Shown: piece after piece, positions 1 to 5,261 of the stretch
Position numbering within the stretch: the stretch's first letter is position 1
Layout: each line of letters opens with the position of its first letter
Assembly (NCBI GenBank): GCA_028699795.1
Contig: JAQVTZ010000057.1
Coordinates: forward strand, 1 to 10,374
Origin: Clostridia bacterium
Lineage (GTDB): Bacteria > Bacillota > Clostridia > Christensenellales > DTU072
Reading direction: 5' to 3'
DNA length: 10,374 nt
Notes under the pieces: generated by a model
The model's input: the letters and a program-made list of their open reading frames with translations, nothing else
Database searches by the model: none
What the model was told of the DNA's origin: nothing
Position numbers and translations under genes: made by a program

Positions 1-286
1 TATAGACATTTTCGACATAATACAATTTTTCGAATCTGCCTTTGAGCTCTTTGGCGTTTTTGACAATCGAAAGGGTGACATCGGGCTTTAAGGCAAGCAG
101 GGTACCGTCCATGTCCGTAAACGAAATGATGCGATCGCTTGGCAAGAAGCTTTTATAATCCATGTAAAAGCCGTACTCTTCGAAGCGGCTCATCTTGTAT
201 TTGCGGTACCCGAACTTTTCGTATACGCTACGAAGCTTTAGGGCGACCCGCTCTTCTTTTTTGAGGGTGTTGAAATCAAAATTCAT
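1..286 (-). CDS. hisZ: HisZ, ATP phosphoribosyltransferase regulatory subunit (partial, N-terminal 95 residues)
   Basis: The minus-strand frame from ATG 286 runs off the left edge, so only the N-terminal part is seen. It reads MNFDFNTLKKEERVALKLRS and then KFGYRKYKMSRFEEYGFYMD. Next come FTDMDGTLLALKPDVTLSIV and a KLYYVENVY segment at the edge. The LKPDVTLSIVKN stretch matches the motif-2 region of the class II histidyl-tRNA synthetase fold (typically LRPDxTxxIAR), and the overall form is that of clostridial HisZ. HisZ lacks synthetase activity and assembles with short-form HisG to catalyse and regulate the first step of histidine biosynthesis, the transfer of phosphoribosyl from PRPP to ATP, in the cytosol. 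A ribosome binding site reading AAGGTGGG on the minus strand lies at 291-298, four bases before the ATG, and a strong promoter lies further upstream. HisS is the alternative, but its normal N-terminus and motif 2 differ. The rest of a his operon would be expected to the left. Confidence 0.82.
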   Translation of the reverse strand, partial: MNFDFNTLKKEERVALKLRSVYEKFGYRKYKMSRFEEYGFYMDYKSFLPSDRIISFTDMDGTLLALKPDVTLSIVKNAKELKGRFEKLYYVENVY

Positions 287-316
287 TGCTCCCACCTTAA
301 TTATGATGATTATTTC

Positions 317-357
317 CCACTTAATAAAATTTTCTTGCTTGAGAGTCTACTAAGTGG
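317..357 (-). promoter_or_regulatory. Possible leader hairpin of hisZ
   Basis: Within the predicted transcript, CCACTTA (plus coordinates 351-357, minus strand) can pair perfectly with TAAGTGG (317-323), leaving a 27-nt loop. The structure lies at the very 5' end of the leader and is followed by the ribosome binding site. No T-box specifier or T-box sequence and no terminator stem is visible, so this is only a structural note. Confidence 0.25.
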
Positions 358-364
358 TAATTCC

Positions 365-393
365 AATATACAGTACTTTAGCGCTTTAGTCAA
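365..393 (-). promoter_or_regulatory. Sigma-A promoter of hisZ
   Basis: Read on the minus strand, a -35 box TTGACT (388-393) and a -10 box TATATT (365-370) are separated by exactly 17 bp. This predicts a start near 358 and a leader of about 72 nt before hisZ. The fit to consensus is strong (5/6 and 5/6 bases). Confidence 0.75.
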
Positions 394-409
394 GTGAATT
401 GCTAAAGTA
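374..409. promoter_or_regulatory. Operator-like inverted repeat over the hisZ -35 box
   Basis: TACTTTAGC at 374-382 and GCTAAAGTA at 401-409 form a perfect 9-bp inverted repeat with an 18-bp spacer that contains the -35 box (388-393). A further CTAAAG half site (minus strand) lies next to the left arm, so the motif occurs three times here. The placement suits a repressor of the his promoter. The regulator is unknown. Confidence 0.45.
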
Positions 410-414
410 AAATG

Positions 415-446
415 AAAACCTCTTGCCTATCTCAACAAGAGGTTTT
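415..446. terminator. Rho-independent-type hairpin, bidirectional
   Basis: AAAACCTCTTG (415-425) and CAAGAGGTTTT (436-446) form a perfect 11-bp stem with a 10-nt loop, giving U-rich tails in both directions. It lies just downstream of the minus-strand remnant at 480-641 and upstream of the hisZ promoter, so it most likely insulates hisZ from transcription coming from the right. Confidence 0.7.
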
Positions 447-479
447 ATCCGCTTACTATAATCGATGATGTTTTAATGA

Positions 480-641
480 TTATGCAACGCTGTGTTCTTC
501 AAACAACTTTTCTATTTCGGGGAAAGGATCGTTTACCAGATGGGCATAACGCACGGTGTCGCTTCCCGATTGATGATGTAATGCCACTGTTATTTCAATA
601 TTTATCCATAAAAACTTCACACACCACACTATATCATCCAT
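480..641 (-). pseudogene. Small gene remnant, possibly the C-terminal tail of a tyrosine recombinase
   Basis: An open frame of 53 codons runs from ATG 641 to a TAA at 480-482. Only the last 36 or so codons look coding, with GC-richer codons: VALHHQSGSDTVRYAHL followed by VNDPFPEIEKLFEEHSVA. The part before them (588-641) is AT-rich and has no Shine-Dalgarno sequence. The TVRYAHL stretch followed by about 18 residues resembles the box around the catalytic tyrosine near the C-terminus of phage-type integrases (often TxRYAHL). However, the usual LGH before it is replaced by HHQSG, so the match is weak. A MITE-like element lies 22 bp upstream of the ATG and a terminator 34 bp downstream of the stop, as expected for the surviving end of a real gene. 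It could also be an intact small protein of unknown function. Confidence 0.3.
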
Positions 642-663
642 ATTTGTAATTTGTACATTGTAA

Positions 664-886
664 TTTGGGTACCTCTATTTAGCCCCCGCTTGCCATTTTA
701 GGTTTGTGGCATATTGTACTGCCAAACCCAAAATGCAAACGCTGTTCGGTAATTTCGGCGCCCTTTCGGCATAAAACCGCCTATTTTCCTCGACAATAAC
801 GCTGCTATTGCCTTCGTCAAAACGGCGTTTTTCTACTCGAAAATTCATCCGAAATTCCTCGAAGGGGCTAAATAGAGGTTCCCAAT
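664..886. mobile_element. MITE-like element, 223 bp, with 23-bp terminal inverted repeats
   Basis: The left end (664-686, TTTGGGTACCTCTATTTAGC and then CCC) and the right end (864-886, read in reverse) match at 21 of 23 positions. The direct repeat TTGTAA flanks both ends (658-663 and 887-892) and is a plausible 6-bp target duplication. The interior is structured: 690-711 and 720-739 form an imperfect long hairpin. No transposase is encoded, so mobility would need an enzyme supplied in trans. An 84-codon minus-strand frame crosses almost the whole element (stop at 675-677 in the left repeat). It begins inside the neighbouring regulator gene and is probably incidental. The insertion sits five bases beyond the stop codon of the Crp-family gene and may supply its 3' end. 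Confidence 0.65.
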
Positions 887-897
887 TTGTAATTTTT

Positions 898-1581
898 TTA
901 GTCTGCTTTGACAATCGCTTCCAACGCATCCATATCGGTGATGGTGATTTTATCTTTCCAAAAGCTGATTATACCCTCGTCGCGCATCCGCATCATCTCG
1001 CGGGACATCGAGGGACGGGATACATTGAGGTAGTCTGCCATCTCATTGCGGTTTAGACCCATTTCGACATTCAAACTGCCTTGCTCAAGATACTTATCGT
1101 AAATGAGTTTGGCAATCTTGAGCCGCATACTCTTTATAATGAGATACCCCGTGTCCTTGTTGATGCTCGCGATGCGTCCCGAAAAATATTGCAAAAGATT
1201 GCGTATCAGTTTGGGGCTGATGCTTCCTCCGTCTTTAATAACGGATTCGCGATCCAGATACAGCACAACGGACTCATCTGCGGCAACCACCGAATAGGAT
1301 GCTCTGGCATTCGCCGAAAACACATCGGCCTCGGCAAACATTTCCCCTTGTTCTACCGTTCCTTTGGCTTCGCGGTTGCCGTCTTGCTTTGTGATATACT
1401 TTAACAGCAATCCCGACAATAGGATTCCGAAATTGTCTGTTGGGTCTCCCTCTTGCAGGATAATCTTACCTTTAGGATATTTTACAATCTTGCACTTCAG
1501 GCTGTCAAAAACGGTGTTGACCTCCTTATCTTCGAAGTCCGCAAACAATACATTGGTTTTGATTAGCCTGATAATATTCAT
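898..1581 (-). CDS. Crp/Fnr-family transcriptional regulator
   Basis: This 227-residue protein has the usual Crp/Fnr length and order. A cyclic-nucleotide-binding-type beta-roll spans about residues 15-115 and includes GEMFAEADVF (79-88) and ARAS (92-95), similar in position to the phosphate-binding cassette of CRP. A long dimer helix spans about 120-150. A winged helix-turn-helix spans about 155-215, with the recognition region LNRNEMADYLNVSRPSMSRE (176-195). The only cysteine is Cys30, so an FNR-type 4Fe-4S cluster is not possible; the effector cannot be told from sequence. The start is ATG 1581, with AAGGAGAAGGAT just upstream. The gene is divergent from the unknown-protein/permease operon, and the promoters of the two overlap, so autoregulation and control of that operon are likely. 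A relation to nitrosative stress through the DUF1858 gene further right is possible but unproven. Confidence 0.9.
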   Translation of the reverse strand: MNIIRLIKTNVLFADFEDKEVNTVFDSLKCKIVKYPKGKIILQEGDPTDNFGILLSGLLLKYITKQDGNREAKGTVEQGEMFAEADVFSANARASYSVVAADESVVLYLDRESVIKDGGSISPKLIRNLLQYFSGRIASINKDTGYLIIKSMRLKIAKLIYDKYLEQGSLNVEMGLNRNEMADYLNVSRPSMSREMMRMRDEGIISFWKDKITITDMDALEAIVKAD

Positions 1582-1679
1582 ATCCTTCTCCTTGGTAAAT
1601 ATATCCCTAAAAACAGCTTCAGTTAGTTATCTCTGTTACGGAAAAAAACGACCGATTTTGCCGCCTCCAAAATGTTGCC

Positions 1680-1708
1680 TTGGCTACAAAGGAATTTTAT
1701 TATATAAT
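1680..1708 (+). promoter_or_regulatory. Promoter of the unknown-protein/AEC operon
   Basis: On the plus strand, TTGGCT (1680-1685) and a perfect TATAAT (1703-1708) are separated by 17 bp, with a predicted start near 1715 and a 55-nt leader. The palindrome ATTATATAAT (1699-1708) serves as -10 for both directions. A second candidate is an extended -10, TGCTATACT (1746-1754), which would give a leader of only about 9 nt. Confidence 0.55.
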
Positions 1709-1727
1709 AATTTCAAAGCATATGCAA
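1699..1727 (-). promoter_or_regulatory. Promoter of the Crp-family gene
   Basis: On the minus strand, -35 TTGCAT (1722-1727) and -10 TATAAT (1699-1704) are 17 bp apart. The predicted start is near 1692, giving a leader of about 110 nt. The -35 box lies in the palindrome GCATATGC (1718-1725). The -10 box overlaps that of the opposing promoter. Confidence 0.7.
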
Positions 1728-1739
1728 GACTTTTTCTTG
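1725..1739. promoter_or_regulatory. Short inverted repeat, possible regulator site
   Basis: CAAGA (1725-1729) and TCTTG (1735-1739) form an inverted repeat with a 5-bp spacer. It overlaps the -35 box of the regulator gene and lies downstream of the opposing start, a sensible place for autoregulation. The arms are short and chance is a real possibility. Confidence 0.2.
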
Positions 1740-1769
1740 TTTTTATGCTATACTTTTTTAGAGGCACTT

Positions 1770-2501
1770 ATGGCAAAGCAAACCGCTTTAGAAAAATTCA
1801 ATACCGCAATAGAAGAGTTTTACCGTTCCCGCCTTATTTTGGTAGACAGAGTGATTTGCAGTTTTTTGCAAACGCTTGCCGAAGACAAAGAACTGTTGGC
1901 GGTGCTTGCAGACTGCGCCGAAACAGTCAATTACTCCAACGAATACAAAAAAGCAATCTCCAAAGACGGTATCGGCAGTTATTTTTTACTTCCGCAAGGC
2001 GGCAAACAAATCGTTACATTGGTCACGGGATTATTGTACGAGTTTGACAACAAAACCCTGTCTGTTGTCGATTTTGTCACGAAGTTATTTCCCTCCGAAT
2101 CTACGCACGAATCTTACACAGGATTTTGTGACCGCATCATCCGCCCTTACGCCGAAGCCTTTCGCGCGCGTCTTATGGGAGAGCCCGAAGCGGTATGCGA
2201 AACGCTTGCCGAAGCCGCGCCCGCGCCTCTTACCTTCCCCCAAAAAGCAGCAGAAGACTGCGAATATTGGCTGCACGCCCTTTTGGACGCCGTCACGGGC
2301 GACAACGGCACGGCAGAAGACAAACGCCGCGAATATGTCACAATGATAAAGGGCATGCTGTATGTTTTGGACGGCCGCAATCCGTTGCTTATTAAGCTGT
2401 TATGGATCGGTCTCAAAAACACGCTAGGCACATACAAGCCCGGCAAGCGCGAACTAAACGAAATCAAACTACTACTTTTTACTTACGGAGTTCTAGAATA
2501 A
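1770..2501 (+). CDS. Conserved-looking hypothetical protein, 243 aa
   Basis: I do not recognise this family. From ATG 1770 the protein reads MAKQTALEKFNTAIEEFYRS and continues to YKPGKRELNEIKLLLFTYGVLE. It has no signal peptide or membrane segment and appears mostly alpha-helical, with an alanine/proline-rich break (EAAPAPLTFP) near residue 180 that suggests two helical halves. An upstream in-frame ATG at 1680 would add 30 residues, but that extension lies in promoter sequence, and GAGG sits close to ATG 1770, which I prefer. The stop TAA (2499-2501) is immediately followed by the ATG of the AEC permease, so the two are co-translated. The codon content looks native. It may act as a partner or sensor for the permease or be under Crp-family control; both are inferences from position. 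Confidence 0.75.
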   Translation: MAKQTALEKFNTAIEEFYRSRLILVDRVICSFLQTLAEDKELLAVLADCAETVNYSNEYKKAISKDGIGSYFLLPQGGKQIVTLVTGLLYEFDNKTLSVVDFVTKLFPSESTHESYTGFCDRIIRPYAEAFRARLMGEPEAVCETLAEAAPAPLTFPQKAAEDCEYWLHALLDAVTGDNGTAEDKRREYVTMIKGMLYVLDGRNPLLIKLLWIGLKNTLGTYKPGKRELNEIKLLLFTYGVLE

Positions 2502-3461
2502 ATGTTTCTCACCTCGCTCGAAAATGTTCTGCTGTTACTTGCAATGGCGATTCCTGGTTTTCTTGTCACAAAATTAAAACTGCTAAAAAACAAGGATGCC
2601 GCCATCAACTTTATTTCGATTATGCTGTTGTATGTTTGTCAGCCTTTCGTCACTTTCAACTCCTTTCTCAATACGGACTTCGAGTTAACGGTTCTATGGA
2701 ATATGATTGCCGTATTTGTCATTACCGCAATCATTATGGTGGGGCTTTCGCTTGCTCTAAAGTTCGCGTTTTCCGCGCACTCCGACATCGAAATGAAGAG
2801 CATGGTCCCCTATGCCTCCACTTTTGGCAACATTGGTTATCTTTGCGTACCTTTTTTGATGATTTTGGCGCCCGGCAACAATCTTGTCATTTTATACGCA
2901 ACCTCGTCTATTGTAGCGTTCAACCTCACGGCTTGGACCATCGGAAACTATATCCTTACGGGAGACCGCAAGCACATCAAGCTTAAAAAAGCTATCTTGA
3001 ACCCCGCGACGCTGTCGTTTCTTCTGGTATTGCCGTTATTCTTATTAAATCTCAACTTCAACCGTTCGGACTCGTTTGCGGGCGTTGCCAAAGTTTGCCG
3101 TCTGTTTGCCGAAATGGTGGGACCTCTTGCGATGACCCTCCTCGGCATCCAATTTTCCGATATGAAGCTAAAAGAAATCTTTACCGATTACCGCGCTTAC
3201 ATTTCGTCCGCCTTTAAATTGATTCTATCCCCGATACTCGCAATATGCCTTTTATTGCTTACCGGACTGTTTATGGATATCTCCGCAATCAGACTGAATG
3301 TCGTCGCGCTTTCAGCAATGCCCACCGCGACAAATCTGATGATGTTTTCGTCATTATGCAACAAAAATGTAAAACTTGCGGCCAAAATGGTTATGATTTC
3401 CACACTTATTTCCATGCTGACGATACCGCTCGCTTTAGAGCTTGCGGACAAAATATTTTAG
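2502..3461 (+). CDS. AEC (auxin efflux carrier) family permease
   Basis: A 319-residue membrane protein with about ten hydrophobic segments, the normal length for bacterial AEC (Mem_trans) permeases. It has the family's paired half-site motifs: TFGNIGYLCVPF (107-118) in the first half and SAMPTATNLMMFS (271-283) in the second. A conserved LNPAT lies at 166-170 before the second repeat. Bacterial members export or exchange organic anions such as malate or other carboxylates; the substrate here cannot be assigned. The ATG directly abuts the TAA of the preceding gene, with ACGGAG about 12 bases upstream, so translational coupling is likely. The operon seems to end here, since the next gene has its own promoter. 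Confidence 0.88.
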   Translation: MFLTSLENVLLLLAMAIPGFLVTKLKLLKNKDAAINFISIMLLYVCQPFVTFNSFLNTDFELTVLWNMIAVFVITAIIMVGLSLALKFAFSAHSDIEMKSMVPYASTFGNIGYLCVPFLMILAPGNNLVILYATSSIVAFNLTAWTIGNYILTGDRKHIKLKKAILNPATLSFLLVLPLFLLNLNFNRSDSFAGVAKVCRLFAEMVGPLAMTLLGIQFSDMKLKEIFTDYRAYISSAFKLILSPILAICLLLLTGLFMDISAIRLNVVALSAMPTATNLMMFSSLCNKNVKLAAKMVMISTLISMLTIPLALELADKIF

Positions 3462-3470
3462 CCCCAATGG

Positions 3471-3493
3471 CAAAAATAGTTGTCATTTTTTTT
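3471..3493 (+). terminator. Weak terminator-like hairpin after the AEC gene
   Basis: TGGCA and TGTCA, separated by 8 nt, form a five-pair stem (one G.U) followed by eight T residues. The stem is weak, and its 3' arm overlaps the -35 box of the next promoter. It may only partly stop readthrough. Confidence 0.25.
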
Positions 3494-3508
3494 GTTATAC
3501 TATATAAT
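3480..3508 (+). promoter_or_regulatory. Sigma-A promoter of the DUF1858/tRNA-Gln unit
   Basis: TTGTCA (3480-3485) and a perfect TATAAT (3503-3508) are separated by 17 bp, with a T-rich spacer. The predicted start is near 3515, giving a leader of about 22 nt that carries AAGGAGG at 3522-3528. Confidence 0.8.
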
Positions 3509-3536
3509 AGCAATATCGTCTAAGGAGGACATATCC

Positions 3537-3737
3537 ATGATTACAAAAGACATGCTGATAGCAGATGCACTCAAACAAGGAAATACTGAAGCTATGGCCG
3601 AGGTGCTTTTCGGTTTTGGTATGCACTGTCTGGGTTGCGCCCTTTCACGCGGCGAAACCATAGAACAGGCTGCCGCCGTACACGGCGTAGACCCCGACGA
3701 AATGATAAAAGCACTCAACGAAGCCGCAAATAAGTAA
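3537..3737 (+). CDS. DUF1858 small CxxC protein (hybrid-cluster-protein-associated redox disulfide domain)
   Basis: This 66-residue protein carries one DUF1858 domain (the TIGR03980-type redox disulfide domain). It opens MITKDMLIADALKQG, continues with AMAEVLFGFGMHCLGCALSRG and ends with VDPDEMIKALNEAANK. The CLGC pair is at Cys31/Cys34 at the start of a helix, the family's redox-active or metal-binding site. Family members occur beside hybrid cluster proteins and other redox enzymes and are thought to act as small thiol or electron carriers; the exact reaction is not established. The start at ATG 3537 is set by AAGGAGG at 3522-3528, with 8-nt spacing; an 85-residue reading from 3480 would start inside the promoter. 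A tRNA gene begins 13 nt after the stop and is probably on the same transcript. The nearby ttcA also uses cysteine chemistry, so a shared sulfur/redox role is conceivable. Confidence 0.9.
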   Translation: MITKDMLIADALKQGNTEAMAEVLFGFGMHCLGCALSRGETIEQAAAVHGVDPDEMIKALNEAANK

Positions 3738-3750
3738 TCCGTAGCAATAT

Positions 3751-3824
3751 TGGAGCATGGTGCAATGGTAGCACAGAGGACTCTGACCCCTCTGACGTAA
3801 GTTCGATTCTTACTGCTCCTGCCA
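3751..3824 (+). tRNA. tRNA-Gln (anticodon CTG)
   Basis: A 74-nt cloverleaf can be folded. The acceptor is TGGAGCA/TGCTCCT; the D stem is GTGC/GCAC with the AATGGTA loop. The anticodon stem is 3776-3780/3788-3792 with the loop CTCTGAC (anticodon CTG at 3783-3785). The T arm is GTAAG/CTTAC with the loop TTCGATT. The discriminator is G73 and CCA is encoded (3822-3824). U1 and G73 fit bacterial tRNA-Gln. Two irregularities are visible: U1 faces U72 instead of A72, and A31 faces C39 at the bottom of the anticodon stem. Extra pairs A26-U44 and C25-G45 could extend the stem at its other end. No separate promoter is seen, so it is probably processed from the DUF1858 transcript. Confidence 0.9.
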
Positions 3825-3830
3825 ATAATC

Positions 3831-3859
3831 GGGGTTGTCGTGACGGCACCCCCTTTTTT
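3831..3859 (+). terminator. Terminator after tRNA-Gln
   Basis: GGGGT (3831-3835) pairs with ACCCC and GTC with GGC around a GTGAC loop, with one bulged T. A run of seven T follows (about 3853-3859). It ends the DUF1858/tRNA transcript only 18 bases before ttcA begins. Confidence 0.7.
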
Positions 3860-3877
3860 ATTAATTATCGAAACAAA

Positions 3878-4648
3878 ATGAGAAAAATTTTAGGTTGCGT
3901 GCGAAGAGCCGCAAACGATTACAATATGATACAAGAGGGCGACCGCATCGCGGTGGGGCTTTCGGGCGGAAAGGACAGCATCGCGCTTCTTACCGCGCTC
4001 AAGCTTTACCAAAGGTTTACTCCTACCCCTTTCGAACTTTGCGCGATAATGATTGATATGGGTCTAAAGGATACCGATATGGGCGAAATGGATGCCCTTA
4101 TGAAGTATTGCGAATCATTACAGGCACCACTGCATATAGAGCGCACCAATATTGCCGAAATCATTTTCGATATCCGCAAAGAATCCAACCCCTGCAGTCT
4201 TTGCTCCAAAATGAGGAGAGGCGCGCTCAATACCGTATGCAACAGGTTAGGGTATAACAAACTTGCGCTTGCGCACAACAGCGAAGATGTGTTAGAAACT
4301 TTTTTGCTATCGTTTCTGTATGAAGGCAGATTGTCGACTTTCCAACCGGTTTCTCATATGAGTCGCACGGACATCACGCTCATCCGCCCTCTACTCTATG
4401 CAGAAGAAGGGGATATCAAAGGAGCGGCAAGAAGACTTCATTTTCCGATTGTCCACAACCCCTGCCCCAAAAACCATTTTACCCAACGGGAATATATGAA
4501 AAATCTTGTGAACATGATAAAAAAAGACATCCCTTTTGCAAAGGACAGAATGTTTGAGGCAATTGTCAATGCCGACAGATACAATCTGTTTCCGCAAAAA
4601 CATCAACATAAAAAACAGGAATTCTATGATGATCAAAGGAAAAGTTAA
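3878..4648 (+). CDS. ttcA: TtcA-family tRNA 2-thiocytidine synthetase
   Basis: A 256-residue PP-loop ATPase. The ATP-binding P-loop-like motif SGGKDS is at 29-34 after GDRIAVGL. The CSLC pair is at 106-109 (NPCSLCSKMRRG), and a third cysteine, Cys196, is in VHNPCP. This matches the two-plus-one cysteine pattern that holds the 4Fe-4S cluster in TtcA, which adenylates and then thiolates C32 of certain tRNAs. AHNSEDVLETF (132-142) is the family's second active-site block. The ATG at 3878 begins the typical MRKILGCVRRAANDYNMIQE N-terminus, but there is no Shine-Dalgarno sequence and a terminator lies immediately upstream. The end overlaps the first chromate transporter gene by 23 nt. The precise tRNA target in this organism is unknown; an E. 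coli-like TtcA role is the best guess. Confidence 0.88.
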   Translation: MRKILGCVRRAANDYNMIQEGDRIAVGLSGGKDSIALLTALKLYQRFTPTPFELCAIMIDMGLKDTDMGEMDALMKYCESLQAPLHIERTNIAEIIFDIRKESNPCSLCSKMRRGALNTVCNRLGYNKLALAHNSEDVLETFLLSFLYEGRLSTFQPVSHMSRTDITLIRPLLYAEEGDIKGAARRLHFPIVHNPCPKNHFTQREYMKNLVNMIKKDIPFAKDRMFEAIVNADRYNLFPQKHQHKKQEFYDDQRKS

Positions 4649-5261
4649 ACTTCATTTCACCCTATTTGCAACCTTCTTTCGGATAGGTCTTTTTACTTTC
4701 GGCGGTGGGTATGCCATGATTGCTCTTATCGAAAGGGAAGTGGTCGAAAGAAGAAATTGGATATCACATAAGGATATGTTGGACCTTTTGGCGATTGCCG
4801 AAAGCACTCCCGGTGTAATCGCGCTCAACACGGCGACCTTCGTAGGCGCTAAAATCGGTGGTTTTTGGGGCGCGCTGTCTTCTTCGATTGCCGTCATGCT
4901 GCCGTCTATTATAATTATTTCGGCAATCGGCGCGGTATACGAGCTGTTCGGCGCAAACAAGTATGTGCAGTGGGCATTTTTGGGAGTCCGCGCCGCGGTT
5001 GCCGCTTTAATTCTGAATGCGGTCTTCAAGGTATTCAAATCCGTAGACAAATCTGTCTTATCCTATTCAGTGATGGCGGTAACTTTTGTGTTGGCCTTGC
5101 TCTCTGTTTTCAATATCATCCCCGTAGATATCGTCTTTATTATTCTAGGCTCTGCCCTGTTCGGCATCTTGTGGGGATATTTCAAACGCAAAAAAGGGAA
5201 AAAGCCGCCCACCGCAGAACAACAAATATCCGCGACCGGCGAAGAGGAGGCGGATAAATGA
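4626..5261 (+). CDS. chrA: Chromate transporter family protein, first half (short CHR)
   Basis: A 211-residue single-domain CHR protein. The typical motifs are FGGGYAMI (25-32), AESTPGVIALNTATFVG (58-74) and MLPSIIII (91-98), followed by hydrophobic segments to about 190 and a charged C-terminal tail. Short CHR proteins work as pairs that together equal a full-length ChrA. The characterised activity is chromate efflux, but many Firmicute members may move other anions. Two adjacent ATGs (4626 and 4629) both follow AGGA at 4617-4620; the first leaves 5 nt and the second 8 nt, so either may be used. The gene overlaps ttcA by 23 nt and the second transporter by 4 nt (ATGA), so all three are co-transcribed. 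The reason for linkage to ttcA is unclear. Confidence 0.88.
   Translation: MMIKGKVKLHFTLFATFFRIGLFTFGGGYAMIALIEREVVERRNWISHKDMLDLLAIAESTPGVIALNTATFVGAKIGGFWGALSSSIAVMLPSIIIISAIGAVYELFGANKYVQWAFLGVRAAVAALILNAVFKVFKSVDKSVLSYSVMAVTFVLALLSVFNIIPVDIVFIILGSALFGILWGYFKRKKGKKPPTAEQQISATGEEEADK

Noticed and set aside
286..358. A His-containing leader peptide for attenuation before hisZ (GTG start, two CAT codons)
   Set aside because: Only two His codons, a weak start and no terminator/antiterminator stem. A true his leader would carry a longer His run.
675..929. 84-codon minus-strand frame across the MITE-like element
   Set aside because: It starts inside the crp coding region in another frame, ends in the inverted repeat and has no Shine-Dalgarno sequence. 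It is best seen as an incidental frame of the element, though its last 60 codons could be tested for conservation.
1081..1404. Plus-strand frame of 107 codons antisense to the Crp-family gene
   Set aside because: It is fully antisense to a well-supported protein, with no ribosome binding site or recognised motif.
1680..1769. N-terminal extension of the unknown protein from ATG 1680
   Set aside because: The added residues are encoded by the promoter region and have low-complexity hydrophobic content. ATG 1770 has a nearby GAGG.
4536..4625. N-terminal extension of the first chromate transporter inside ttcA
   Set aside because: It would be a 30-residue out-of-family stretch encoded in the ttcA frame overlap. 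The CHR family starts near MMIKGK, after AGGA at 4617-4620.
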